DNA from: Bordetella parapertussis
Lineage (GTDB): Bacteria; Pseudomonadota; Gammaproteobacteria; Burkholderiales; SG8-41
Assembly: GCA_945885345.1 (NCBI GenBank)
Contig: CAMCYP010000009.1
Location: 1 to 64,000, forward strand
Reading direction: 5' to 3'
Length of the DNA: 64,000 nucleotides
Shown: one piece after another, positions 17,635 through 25,574 of the stretch
How positions within the stretch are numbered: the stretch's first letter is position 1
Layout of the letters: every line of letters starts with the position of its first letter
Position numbers and translations under genes: made by a program
Notes under the pieces: generated by a model
What the model saw: the letters and a program-made list of their open reading frames with translations, nothing else
What the model was told of the DNA's origin: nothing
Databases searched by the model: none

Positions 17635-20556
17635 ATGATACTGACCCGTAAATCCACGCAGACAGGTTCTTCCGGGAGCCGGCTGACACGCGGTGCTTCT
17701 GCATTCCTTGGCAACACGATTGATCGCAGGACTTTCCTGCAACGCAGCGGCCTCGCCGCGGGCGGTGCTGCGGCGCTGTCGCAACTGCCGTTTTCGATGA
17801 TGCGCAAGGCCGAGGCCGCGGACACGCCCGCGGGCGGCAATATCGAAGTCAAGCGCACGATCTGCACCCACTGTTCGGTGGGCTGCGCGATCGATGCCGT
17901 GGTGCAGAACGGCGTGTGGATCCGCCAGGAGCCGGTGTTTGATTCGCCGATCAACCTCGGCGCGCATTGTGCAAAGGGTGCTTCCATTCGCGAACACGGC
18001 ATGCACGAGATTTCGCATCGACTGCGCACGCCGATGAAATTGAACGGCGGCAAATGGGAAAAGATTTCCTGGGATCAGGCGCTCACTGAAGTCAGTGACA
18101 AGCTGATGAAAATCAAAAAGGAATCCGGCCCGGACGCGACCTTCTGGATCGGTTCCAGCAAGCACAACAACGAGCAGGCCTACCTGCTGCGCAAGTTCGT
18201 GTCGTTCTTCGGCACCAACAACATGGATCACCAGGCGCGCATCTGCCATTCCACCACGGTCGCCGGCGTGGCGAACACCTGGGGTTATGGCGCGATGACC
18301 AACTCCTACAACGATGAACAGAATTCGAAGTGCATCCTGTTCTTCGGTTCAAATGCTGCGGAAGCGCATCCGGTGTCGATGCTGCACACGCTGCACGCCA
18401 AGGAAAACGGCGCCAAGGTCATCGTGGTCGACCCGCGCTTCACGCGCACGGCGGCCAAGGCGGACACCTATTACCGCATCCGGTCCGGCGCTGACGTGGC
18501 TTTCCTGATGGGCATGTTGCACCACATTTTCAAGAACGGCTGGGAAGACAAGGAATACATCAAGGCCCGTGTCTACGGCATGGACAAGGTCAAGGAAGAG
18601 GCGGCGAAGTGGACGCCGGACAAGGTTGAAGAAGTCACTGGCATGAAAGAGGCGGAAGTTCTTGACGTTGCCCAGCAAATGGCCAAAAACAAGCCCAGCA
18701 CCATCGTCTGGGCGATGGGCCAGACCCAGCACACCAACGGCAATGCCATCGTGCGCGCCTCCTGCATCCTGCAACTGGCGCTGGGCAATGTCGGCGTGTC
18801 GGGCGGCGGCACCAACATCTACCGCGGTCATGACAACGTGCAGGGCGCCACCGACGTCGGTCCGAATCCGGATTCGCTGCCGGGCTATTACGGCATTGCG
18901 GCAGGATCGTGGAAGCATTTTGCCAGCGTCTGGGGCGTGGATTACGAGTGGATCAAGAAGCAATTCGCAACGCCGGCGATGATGGAGAAGCCGGGCATCA
19001 CGGTATCGCGCTGGGCGGATGCGGTGCTCGAGAAAAACGAACTGATCGACCAGGACAGCAACCTGAAGGCAGTGGTGTTCTGGGGGCATGCGCCGAACAG
19101 CCAGACCCGCGGCAAGGAAATGGTCGAGGCGATGAAAAAGCTCGAACTGATGGTGGTCATTGATCCCTATCCGTCGGCGACCGCAGCAATGGCGGCGATG
19201 GTGCGCAAGGACAATGTCTACCTGCTGCCGGCGGCGACGCAGCTCGAGTGCTCTGGTTCGGCCACCGCGTCGAACCGCTCGCTGCAGTGGCGGGAGCGGG
19301 TGATCGAGCCGATGTTCGAGTCGCGCACCGACCACATGATCATGTACCAGCTGGCGCAGAAGTTCGGCTTTGCCAAGGAGTTCACCGCCAAGATCAAGCT
19401 CTCCAAGGGCAAGGGCAACATGGACGAGCCGGACATGGAAGACACGCTGCGCGAAATCAATCGCGGCGTGTGGACCATCGGCTATACCGGGCAGTCGCCG
19501 GAGCGCCTGCAGGCGCATATGCGCAACATGCATGTGTTTGACATCAAGACGCTGCGTGCCAAGGGCGGCAAGGATGCCAAGACCGGTTACGTGCTCGACG
19601 GCGATTATTTCGGTTTGCCGTGGCCGTGTTTCGGTACGGCGGCGATCAAGCACCCGGGCTCGCCCAATCTTTACCAGACGGATCGGCACGTGATGGATGG
19701 CGGCGGCAATTTCCGCGCTAACTTCGGCGTCGAGAAAGACGGTGTCAACTTGCTTGCAGAAGACGGCTCACATTCGAAGGGTGCCGAGATCACTACCGGC
19801 TATCCTGAGTTTGATCACGTTCTGTTGAAAAAACTGGGATGGTGGGACGATTTGACCGAGGACGAGAAAAAACTGGCCGAAGGCAAAAACTGGAAAACCG
19901 ATCTTTCCGGTGGCATCCAACGGGTATGCATGAAACATGGTTGCCATCCCTTCGGCAACGCCAAGGCCCGCGCGGTGGTATGGAACTTCCCGGATCCGGT
20001 GCCGCTGCACCGTGAGCCCTTGTACAGCCCGCGTGCCGACCTCATCGATAAATACCCGACACATGCCGACCAGAAAAACCGCTGGCGCGTACCGGTGCTG
20101 TTCAAGACCGTGCAGGATGCCAACAAGGATGCCGGCAAGATGTATCCGCTGACGATGACCAGCGGGCGCCTGACGGAGTATGAGGGGGGCGGCGACGAAA
20201 CCCGGTCCAATCCCTGGCTGGCGGAACTGCAGCAGGAGATGTTCGTCGAGATCAATCCGAAGGACGCGAACGACCGCGGTGTGCGCAACAACGAGTACGT
20301 CTGGGTGGAGTCGCCGACCAAGGCCCGGCTCAAGGTCAAGACGCTGGTGACCGAGCGCGTGGGTCCCGGTACCGTGTTCCTGCCGTTCCACTTTGCCGGC
20401 TGGTGGCAGGGCGAGGACATGAAGCAGTATTACCCGGAAGGTGCTGCCCCGATCGTACGCGGCGAGGCGGTCAACACGGCGACCACTTATGGTTATGACA
20501 TCGTGACCATGATGCAGGAAACCAAGACCACGCTGTGCCAGGTGTCCAAGGCATAA
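17635..20556 (+). CDS. fdhA: Formate dehydrogenase catalytic (alpha) subunit, Cys-containing, Tat-exported
   Basis: RRTFLQRSGLAAGG Tat signal; CTHCSVGCAIDAVVQNG 4Fe-4S; QARICHSTTVAGVANTWGYGAMTNSYND with Cys at the catalytic position; molybdopterin-binding C-terminus. Confidence 0.94.
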   Translation: MILTRKSTQTGSSGSRLTRGASAFLGNTIDRRTFLQRSGLAAGGAAALSQLPFSMMRKAEAADTPAGGNIEVKRTICTHCSVGCAIDAVVQNGVWIRQEPVFDSPINLGAHCAKGASIREHGMHEISHRLRTPMKLNGGKWEKISWDQALTEVSDKLMKIKKESGPDATFWIGSSKHNNEQAYLLRKFVSFFGTNNMDHQARICHSTTVAGVANTWGYGAMTNSYNDEQNSKCILFFGSNAAEAHPVSMLHTLHAKENGAKVIVVDPRFTRTAAKADTYYRIRSGADVAFLMGMLHHIFKNGWEDKEYIKARVYGMDKVKEEAAKWTPDKVEEVTGMKEAEVLDVAQQMAKNKPSTIVWAMGQTQHTNGNAIVRASCILQLALGNVGVSGGGTNIYRGHDNVQGATDVGPNPDSLPGYYGIAAGSWKHFASVWGVDYEWIKKQFATPAMMEKPGITVSRWADAVLEKNELIDQDSNLKAVVFWGHAPNSQTRGKEMVEAMKKLELMVVIDPYPSATAAMAAMVRKDNVYLLPAATQLECSGSATASNRSLQWRERVIEPMFESRTDHMIMYQLAQKFGFAKEFTAKIKLSKGKGNMDEPDMEDTLREINRGVWTIGYTGQSPERLQAHMRNMHVFDIKTLRAKGGKDAKTGYVLDGDYFGLPWPCFGTAAIKHPGSPNLYQTDRHVMDGGGNFRANFGVEKDGVNLLAEDGSHSKGAEITTGYPEFDHVLLKKLGWWDDLTEDEKKLAEGKNWKTDLSGGIQRVCMKHGCHPFGNAKARAVVWNFPDPVPLHREPLYSPRADLIDKYPTHADQKNRWRVPVLFKTVQDANKDAGKMYPLTMTSGRLTEYEGGGDETRSNPWLAELQQEMFVEINPKDANDRGVRNNEYVWVESPTKARLKVKTLVTERVGPGTVFLPFHFAGWWQGEDMKQYYPEGAAPIVRGEAVNTATTYGYDIVTMMQETKTTLCQVSKA

Positions 20557-20583
20557 CGACCCGATACCCGCGAGGAGACTGAC

Positions 20584-21207
20584 ATGGCCAGAATGAAATT
20601 CCTGTGTGACGCCGAGCGCTGCATCGAGTGCAACGGTTGCGTGACCGCCTGCAAGCAGGAGCACGAAGTGCCCTGGGGTGTGAATCGCCGGCGGGTGGTG
20701 ACTCTGAACGACGGCTTGCCCGGCGAGAAATCGATCTCGGTCGCCTGCATGCACTGCTCTGACGCGCCGTGCATGGCAGTGTGTCCGGTGGACTGCTTCT
20801 ACAAGACCGCTGAAGGCGTGGTGCTGCACGACAAGGATCTGTGCATCGGTTGCGGCTACTGCTTCTACGCATGTCCGTTCGGTGCGCCGCAGTTCCCGCA
20901 GGATGGTGCGTTCGGCCTGCGCGGCAAGATGGACAAGTGCACCTTCTGCGCCGGTGGCCCGGAGGAAGACGGTTCTGCCGCCGAGTTCAAGAAATACGGC
21001 CGTAACCGTCTGGCCGAAGGCAAGCTGCCGGCCTGTGCCGAGATGTGTTCAACCAAGGCATTGCTGGGTGGTGATTCGGACGTGATCGCCGACATCTACC
21101 GCAATCGTGTGTTGAAACGCGGCAAGGGTTCCGAGGTCTGGGGCTGGGGTACGGCCTACGGCAAACCCGAGAAGGGCGCGACACCGCCCAGTGGAGCGAA
21201 ATCATGA
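20584..21207 (+). CDS. fdhB: Formate dehydrogenase iron-sulfur (beta) subunit
   Basis: CDAERCIECNGCVTACKQEHEVPWG, CMHCSDAPCMAVCPVDCF, CIGCGYCFYACPFGAPQF. Confidence 0.93.
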   Translation: MARMKFLCDAERCIECNGCVTACKQEHEVPWGVNRRRVVTLNDGLPGEKSISVACMHCSDAPCMAVCPVDCFYKTAEGVVLHDKDLCIGCGYCFYACPFGAPQFPQDGAFGLRGKMDKCTFCAGGPEEDGSAAEFKKYGRNRLAEGKLPACAEMCSTKALLGGDSDVIADIYRNRVLKRGKGSEVWGWGTAYGKPEKGATPPSGAKS

Positions 21208-21428
21208 TGAAGCTCCTGATCGCAGGTGTGGCGGGCGCCATGGTGTTGCTGGCAGGTTGCGGCGAGAAGCAGTCAGTGACCGTCTACAAGCAGGGCCAAT
21301 ACCAGGGCAAATCCGATAAACAGGCTTGGGACAACGACCAGTTCAAGGGTGACAAGGTGGCCTGGGAAAAGGCCATTAAAGCCCGAAGTGGCAACCAGAA
21401 CGAGTACGCGCGCATTGCCGGCGACTAG
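21204..21428 (+). CDS. Small lipoprotein inside the formate dehydrogenase operon
   Basis: MMKLLIAGVAGAMVLLAGCGEKQSVTVYKQGQYQGKSDKQAWDNDQFKGDKVAWEKAIKARSGNQNEYARIAGD; LAGC lipobox; start overlaps fdhB stop. Confidence 0.8.
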   Translation: MMKLLIAGVAGAMVLLAGCGEKQSVTVYKQGQYQGKSDKQAWDNDQFKGDKVAWEKAIKARSGNQNEYARIAGD

Positions 21429-21440
21429 GCAGGAGGAGCA

Positions 21441-22490
21441 GTGATGCATGTTCGATTGAAGCAGTGGCTGATGGTGGTACTGACAGTGCTGATCTGCGGG
21501 TGGTTGCCGACATCTGCAATGGCTGCGGATACCAGTTCCCAGGAGCAGGCCGCGCGACAGCAGTCCCAGCCCGGCAACAACGCGCCGTTCTGGAGAGATG
21601 TGCGTGGAGGCGACAATCCCAATCAGACCACGCAGGTGCGCGGCATCGAATCCAGCGTGCTGATGCAATCGGCGGGAGAAACCTGGCGGCAGTTGCGCAA
21701 TAACGTGATCACCGTTTATGGCGGCTGGCTGATTGTTGCCGTGATGGCCGCCATCGGTGCGTTTTACTGGTGGCGCGGGCCGATCAAGTTGCATGAGAAA
21801 CCGACGGGGCGGCGCATTCTGCGATTCGGCGCATGGGATCGCATGGTGCATTGGGCCGTGGCGATCAGTTTCGTGCTGCTGGCAACGACGGGCATCATCA
21901 TCCTGTTCGGCAAGCACATCCTGCTGCCAATCTTCGGTTACACGTTGTTTGCCTGGCTCGCGATACTGGCGAAAAACATCCATAACTTTGTCGGGCCGGT
22001 ATTTGCATTCTGCACCATCCTGATGTTCGTCACTTTTGTGAAGGACAACCTGCCGAAGATGCAGGATCTGCAATGGCTGGCCAAGGCCGGCGGATTGCTC
22101 ACCGGCAAACACGTGCCGTCGGGACGCTTCAACGCCGGCGAGAAAGCCTGGTTCTGGGGCGGCGTGACCCTGCTCGGCATCGTGGTCAGCATCACCGGCT
22201 TCGTGCTCAATTTCCCGAACTTTGAGCAGGGCCGGGCGTTGATGCAGCAGGCCAACGTGATCCATGCCATCGCCGCCGTCGTGTTCATGACGGTGTCGCT
22301 GGGTCATATCTACCTGGGTACCATCGGGATGGAAGGCTCCTACGAGGCGATGCGCACCGGTTCTGTGGATGAGGCTTGGGCCAGGGAACACCACGAATAC
22401 TGGTACCAGGAAACGATGGCCAACAACAAGAGCGGCGGCGGGGCGGCAAGCCCTGCGCCGGCATCAGCATTAAAGGAGGGGTGGAAATGA
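21441..22490 (+). CDS. fdhC: Formate dehydrogenase cytochrome b (gamma) subunit
   Basis: RFGAWDRMVHWAVAISFVLLATTGIIILFGKHILLPIFG, IHNFVGPVFAFC, HAIAAVVFMTVSLGHIYLGTIGMEGSYEAM. Confidence 0.92.
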   Translation: MMHVRLKQWLMVVLTVLICGWLPTSAMAADTSSQEQAARQQSQPGNNAPFWRDVRGGDNPNQTTQVRGIESSVLMQSAGETWRQLRNNVITVYGGWLIVAVMAAIGAFYWWRGPIKLHEKPTGRRILRFGAWDRMVHWAVAISFVLLATTGIIILFGKHILLPIFGYTLFAWLAILAKNIHNFVGPVFAFCTILMFVTFVKDNLPKMQDLQWLAKAGGLLTGKHVPSGRFNAGEKAWFWGGVTLLGIVVSITGFVLNFPNFEQGRALMQQANVIHAIAAVVFMTVSLGHIYLGTIGMEGSYEAMRTGSVDEAWAREHHEYWYQETMANNKSGGGAASPAPASALKEGWK

Positions 22491-22720
22491 ACGCGCCAAA
22501 AATATGGAAAATAATGCCGGCATTGCTGGTATGCGGCGCGGTGGGGATGGCATCGGCGAAACTGCCGGCACCGCCGCCGGCAGATCCGGCCAAGGCCGAA
22601 GAAGCCAAGAAAAAAGCGGCAGAGACCGCTAAAAAAGAATCCGATGAACTGGCTAAAGCGCAGGATCGGGCGGCGAGTAACTACAAAAAACAAAAAGGCA
22701 CGAACACGGCCAAGAAGTAA
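22487..22720 (+). CDS. Small exported Lys/Ala-rich protein at the end of the formate dehydrogenase operon
   Basis: MNAPKIWKIMPALLVCGAVGMASAKLPAPPPADPAKAEEAKKKAAETAKKESDELAKAQDRAASNYKKQKGTNTAKK; signal-like N-terminus; start overlaps gamma subunit stop. Confidence 0.75.
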   Translation: MNAPKIWKIMPALLVCGAVGMASAKLPAPPPADPAKAEEAKKKAAETAKKESDELAKAQDRAASNYKKQKGTNTAKK

Positions 22721-22740
22721 TCAGCAGCAGCAATCGTTAA

Positions 22741-22768
22741 AAAGCCCGGCTTACCCCGGGCTTTTTTG
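22741..22768 (+). terminator. Rho-independent terminator of the formate dehydrogenase operon
   Basis: aaagcccgg-cttacc-ccgggcttttttg hairpin with T tract. Confidence 0.9.
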
Positions 22769-22778
22769 TTAAATAATC

Positions 22779-22796
22779 AATAAAAACAATTATTTA
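22779..22796 (-). repeat. AT-rich recurrent motif, site iii (AATAAAAACAATTATTTA)
   Basis: Matches sites ii/iv in the AATAAAAACAA core; lies immediately after the FDH operon terminator. Confidence 0.6.
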
Positions 22797-22806
22797 CGAT
22801 GCGCTC

Positions 22807-23751
22807 TCAGGAAATCTTCCCCACGCTGTCTTCGAGCAATCGCCAGGCGGTGGTGCCGGTGCTCTCGCGCCAGCGCTGATAGAACCCTGCGCCGCGCAGC
22901 CGTTCCCTGAATGCGTTGCGATCGACCGTCGTGGCGGTCATGCCCCACCCCGCAATCCTTGATTCCAGCGCACGGTTCAATGCATCGGTGTGCGCGCGCT
23001 GCCGTGCCACCTGTTTGCGCGCAGCGCGTTCGATGATCTGCTGCACATCGACGGGCAGCGTGTTCCAGAAACGCTGGCTCGCGATCAGGTTGAAGCCGGA
23101 CCACATGTGGCTGGTCAGCGCGATGTGCCTGGTGACTTCATGCAGGCGCAGCGCTTCGGTGATCGACAGCGGGTTTTCCTGGGCGTCGATTTCACGGTCT
23201 TTCAGCGCGGCGTACAGTTTTAATACATTGACCTCGACCGGTACCGCGCCTAGGCTGGCGAAGGCATCGGCAAACATCCGGCCTTCGGGGATGCGGATGC
23301 GCAGACCTTCGAGATCTTCGGCTTTGTTGATCGGCCGGTCGGTGGTGGAAATGTGGCGGAAACCGTTTTCCAGCAGGCCGTAGGGCAGGGCATGGATGCC
23401 TTTTGCAGCGAGTTCGCGGCGCAGATAATCGCCCAGCGGACCATCCAGCGTGGTGTGAACCTGGGCATGGTCACTGAAGGCGAAGGGCAGTCCCTGGATT
23501 TCCATCGCCGGCACCAGCGGGCCGAGGATGCCGCCCATCAGTACGTAGAACTCGATCTCGCCGGCGATCAGCAGATCGACGATGGCGAGATGTGAACCCG
23601 GCAGTCCGGCGTTGCTGGCGGTGACGGTTGCGCAGAAGCGGCCGTCGGTGGCCTGCCGCACTTCCTCCCACAGGTCGACGAGGAAGGGATGGACATGGCT
23701 GTCAGCGGACAGGTAATGGTATTGCCGCGCCTGCCATTGCGGCGCGGTCAT
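22807..23751 (-). CDS. TRAP-type DctP-family solute-binding protein lacking an obvious signal peptide
   Basis: GLPGSHLAIVDLLIAGEIEFYVLMGG, LPFAFSDHAQVHTTLDGPLGD, EDLEGLRIRIPEGRMFADAFASLGAVPV; start MTAPQWQARQYHYLSADSHVH coupled to the upstream VOC gene. Confidence 0.85.
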   Translation of the reverse strand: MTAPQWQARQYHYLSADSHVHPFLVDLWEEVRQATDGRFCATVTASNAGLPGSHLAIVDLLIAGEIEFYVLMGGILGPLVPAMEIQGLPFAFSDHAQVHTTLDGPLGDYLRRELAAKGIHALPYGLLENGFRHISTTDRPINKAEDLEGLRIRIPEGRMFADAFASLGAVPVEVNVLKLYAALKDREIDAQENPLSITEALRLHEVTRHIALTSHMWSGFNLIASQRFWNTLPVDVQQIIERAARKQVARQRAHTDALNRALESRIAGWGMTATTVDRNAFRERLRGAGFYQRWRESTGTTAWRLLEDSVGKIS

Positions 23752-24206
23752 GCCGGCAATGCGGAGGCCATCAGCTCCGGTGTTATGCCCTGCGTTTCGG
23801 CATTGGAAAAATTCAGTTCGACCTTGATGCCGTTGGGATCAAACAGGAACAGCTGGAACAATCCCTGATCGCTGACCATGCGCTGGCGGAACTCCACCTG
23901 TTTTTCGCGCAGATGCTCCATCATGCCGCGCAGTCCCGTGCAGTGGAAAGCCATGTGATCGATGACCCCGCTGCCTTGCGTGGCCTCTGATTGCTGGCCG
24001 AGATAGGCCTTGCGGTTGGCACTGACGTCCTTTCCACCCTCAGTCAGGTGCACGACATCCTTGTCACCGAGATAAAGCCAAACCACCGGGAATTTGAAAT
24101 CCGGATGCGGGCCTTCGCGGAAACCAAGAACGTCGACATACCAGTCGCGCGTCGCCTTGAGGTCGGCGGTCTGGATCAGGAAATGTTCGAGATGGCTGAC
24201 GGGCAT
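23748..24206 (-). CDS. VOC/glyoxalase-family protein
   Basis: VSHLEHFLIQTADLKATRDWYVDVLGFREGPHPDFKFPVVWLYLGDKDVVHL...DHMAFHCTGL. Confidence 0.88.
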   Translation of the reverse strand: MPVSHLEHFLIQTADLKATRDWYVDVLGFREGPHPDFKFPVVWLYLGDKDVVHLTEGGKDVSANRKAYLGQQSEATQGSGVIDHMAFHCTGLRGMMEHLREKQVEFRQRMVSDQGLFQLFLFDPNGIKVELNFSNAETQGITPELMASALPA

Positions 24207-24226
24207 GGCGGTTCCTGTGCGGGTAA

Positions 24227-25213
24227 TCAGTTGGCCTTGATACCGGCGGTTTTGGCCAGCTTGGCGAAATCCTCGACACTCTTGCGGATGAACGCGTTGA
24301 ATTCTTCAAGCGACGCGCTGGCCACCAGCGGAATGCCCAGTTTGTCAAAGCGCTCCTGCAGCGCCGGGACAGCAACGGCCTTGACCACATCGGCGCGCAG
24401 CTTCTCGAGGATGTCGTGCGGCGTGCCGGCCGGCGCCATCAGGCCGTTGAAGGTGGTGTCATGAAATCCCTTGACGCCGGATTCATCGATGGTCGGCAGA
24501 TCGGGAAACAGCGGTGTGCGTTTGGTGCTGGTCACCGCCAGCGCGCGCAGCCGGCCAGCCTTGATGTAGCCAGCCGAAGTGCTGACCTGATCAAACATCA
24601 GCATGATCTGGCCACCGACGAGGTCAGTGACCGCGGGCGCATTGCCTTTGTACGGGATGTGCATCAGCTTGATGCCGGCCTGCTGGCCGAGCATTTCAGC
24701 GGCGACATGGCCGGTGCCGCCGACGCCGGCCGAGCCGTAGGTCAGTTCACCCGGCCGCTTCTTTGCCAGCGCGATGAATTCACGGAAATTTTTCACCGGC
24801 AGCGACGGATTGACCACCACCACCATCGGGATGTCGCAGGTCTGTGAAACCCCGGTGAATTCCTTGATCGGGTCGTAACCTGCGTCGGGAATGATGGCCG
24901 GTACCCGCGCAAAGGTATTGGCGATGGCGAGCAGCGTGTAGCCGTCTGCGGGCTGTCCTTTGACGAAGCGGGTGCCGATCAGGGCGCTGGCGCCGGGGCG
25001 GTTTTCCACCAGCACCTGCTGCCCGAGCTGCCGGCTCAATTGTTCGGCAACACCGCGTGCCACGATGTCCACATTGCCGCCTGCCGCCAGCGGATTGATG
25101 ATGCGGATGAGCTTGGTCGGGTACGGACCACCCTGACCCCATGCCGGTGCGGCGGCCAGACAGGCGATGATTGCAACGACGATGGCATTCAAGCCGGTTT
25201 TGATGCGTTCCAT
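24227..25213 (-). CDS. Bug/TctC-family tripartite tricarboxylate transporter substrate-binding protein
   Basis: Signal peptide, YPTKLIRIINPLAAGGNVDIVARGVAEQLSRQLGQQVLVENRPGASALIGTRFV. Confidence 0.93.
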   Translation of the reverse strand: MERIKTGLNAIVVAIIACLAAAPAWGQGGPYPTKLIRIINPLAAGGNVDIVARGVAEQLSRQLGQQVLVENRPGASALIGTRFVKGQPADGYTLLAIANTFARVPAIIPDAGYDPIKEFTGVSQTCDIPMVVVVNPSLPVKNFREFIALAKKRPGELTYGSAGVGGTGHVAAEMLGQQAGIKLMHIPYKGNAPAVTDLVGGQIMLMFDQVSTSAGYIKAGRLRALAVTSTKRTPLFPDLPTIDESGVKGFHDTTFNGLMAPAGTPHDILEKLRADVVKAVAVPALQERFDKLGIPLVASASLEEFNAFIRKSVEDFAKLAKTAGIKAN

Positions 25214-25295
25214 GCGGACTCCTCCAGTATGCGTGGTATTTATTATTGGTGTTTCACGTGATGCATTGTGCTGCGGCTGATGCCGCCGGGCAATA

Positions 25296-25574
25296 GGGCC
25301 TGTTAACCATTATTTCATGAGTGCGACGGCGACGATTTGGCCTCAGGGCTAGGAGCGTCAAGCGCGGTTTGCCCGTTGGCAAACAAGCGAAGGCGCGACA
25401 ACGCACTGGGGCCAAATCGTCCCGTCCCTTCGGGTTGTGTCCAAAATCGCCACTGGCGGCGTTGTCGCATTTGGCAAATGAGTTGCCCATATTCTTGATA
25501 TGGGCCGCGGCAAACGCCTTGCCACTGACGATTTCGGACACCACGCATCTCACGAAATAATGGTTAACAGGACC
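25296..25574. mobile_element. MITE-like element with ~22+ bp terminal inverted repeats and TA (or TAG) target duplication
   Basis: Left end GGGCCTGTTAACCATTATTTCATGAG; right end, reverse-complemented, GGTCCTGTTAACCATTATTTCGTGAG; flanked by TA(G) on both sides; internal inverted repeats GACGATTTGGCC/GGCCAAATCGTC and GCGACAACGC/GCGTTGTCGC. Confidence 0.85.

Noticed and set aside
18349-19689. 446-aa reverse-strand ORF opposite the FDH alpha gene
   Set aside because: Antisense to a strongly supported gene; composition is typical of spurious antisense ORFs in GC-rich DNA and no domain was recognised.
19768-20829. 353-aa reverse ORF opposite fdhA/fdhB
   Set aside because: Antisense artefact.
25254-25553. 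99-aa reverse ORF (MRCVVSEIVSGKAFAAAHIKN...) as a real gene
   Set aside because: Lies almost wholly inside the MITE-like element with overlapping frames on both strands; more likely element-internal sequence than a protein gene.
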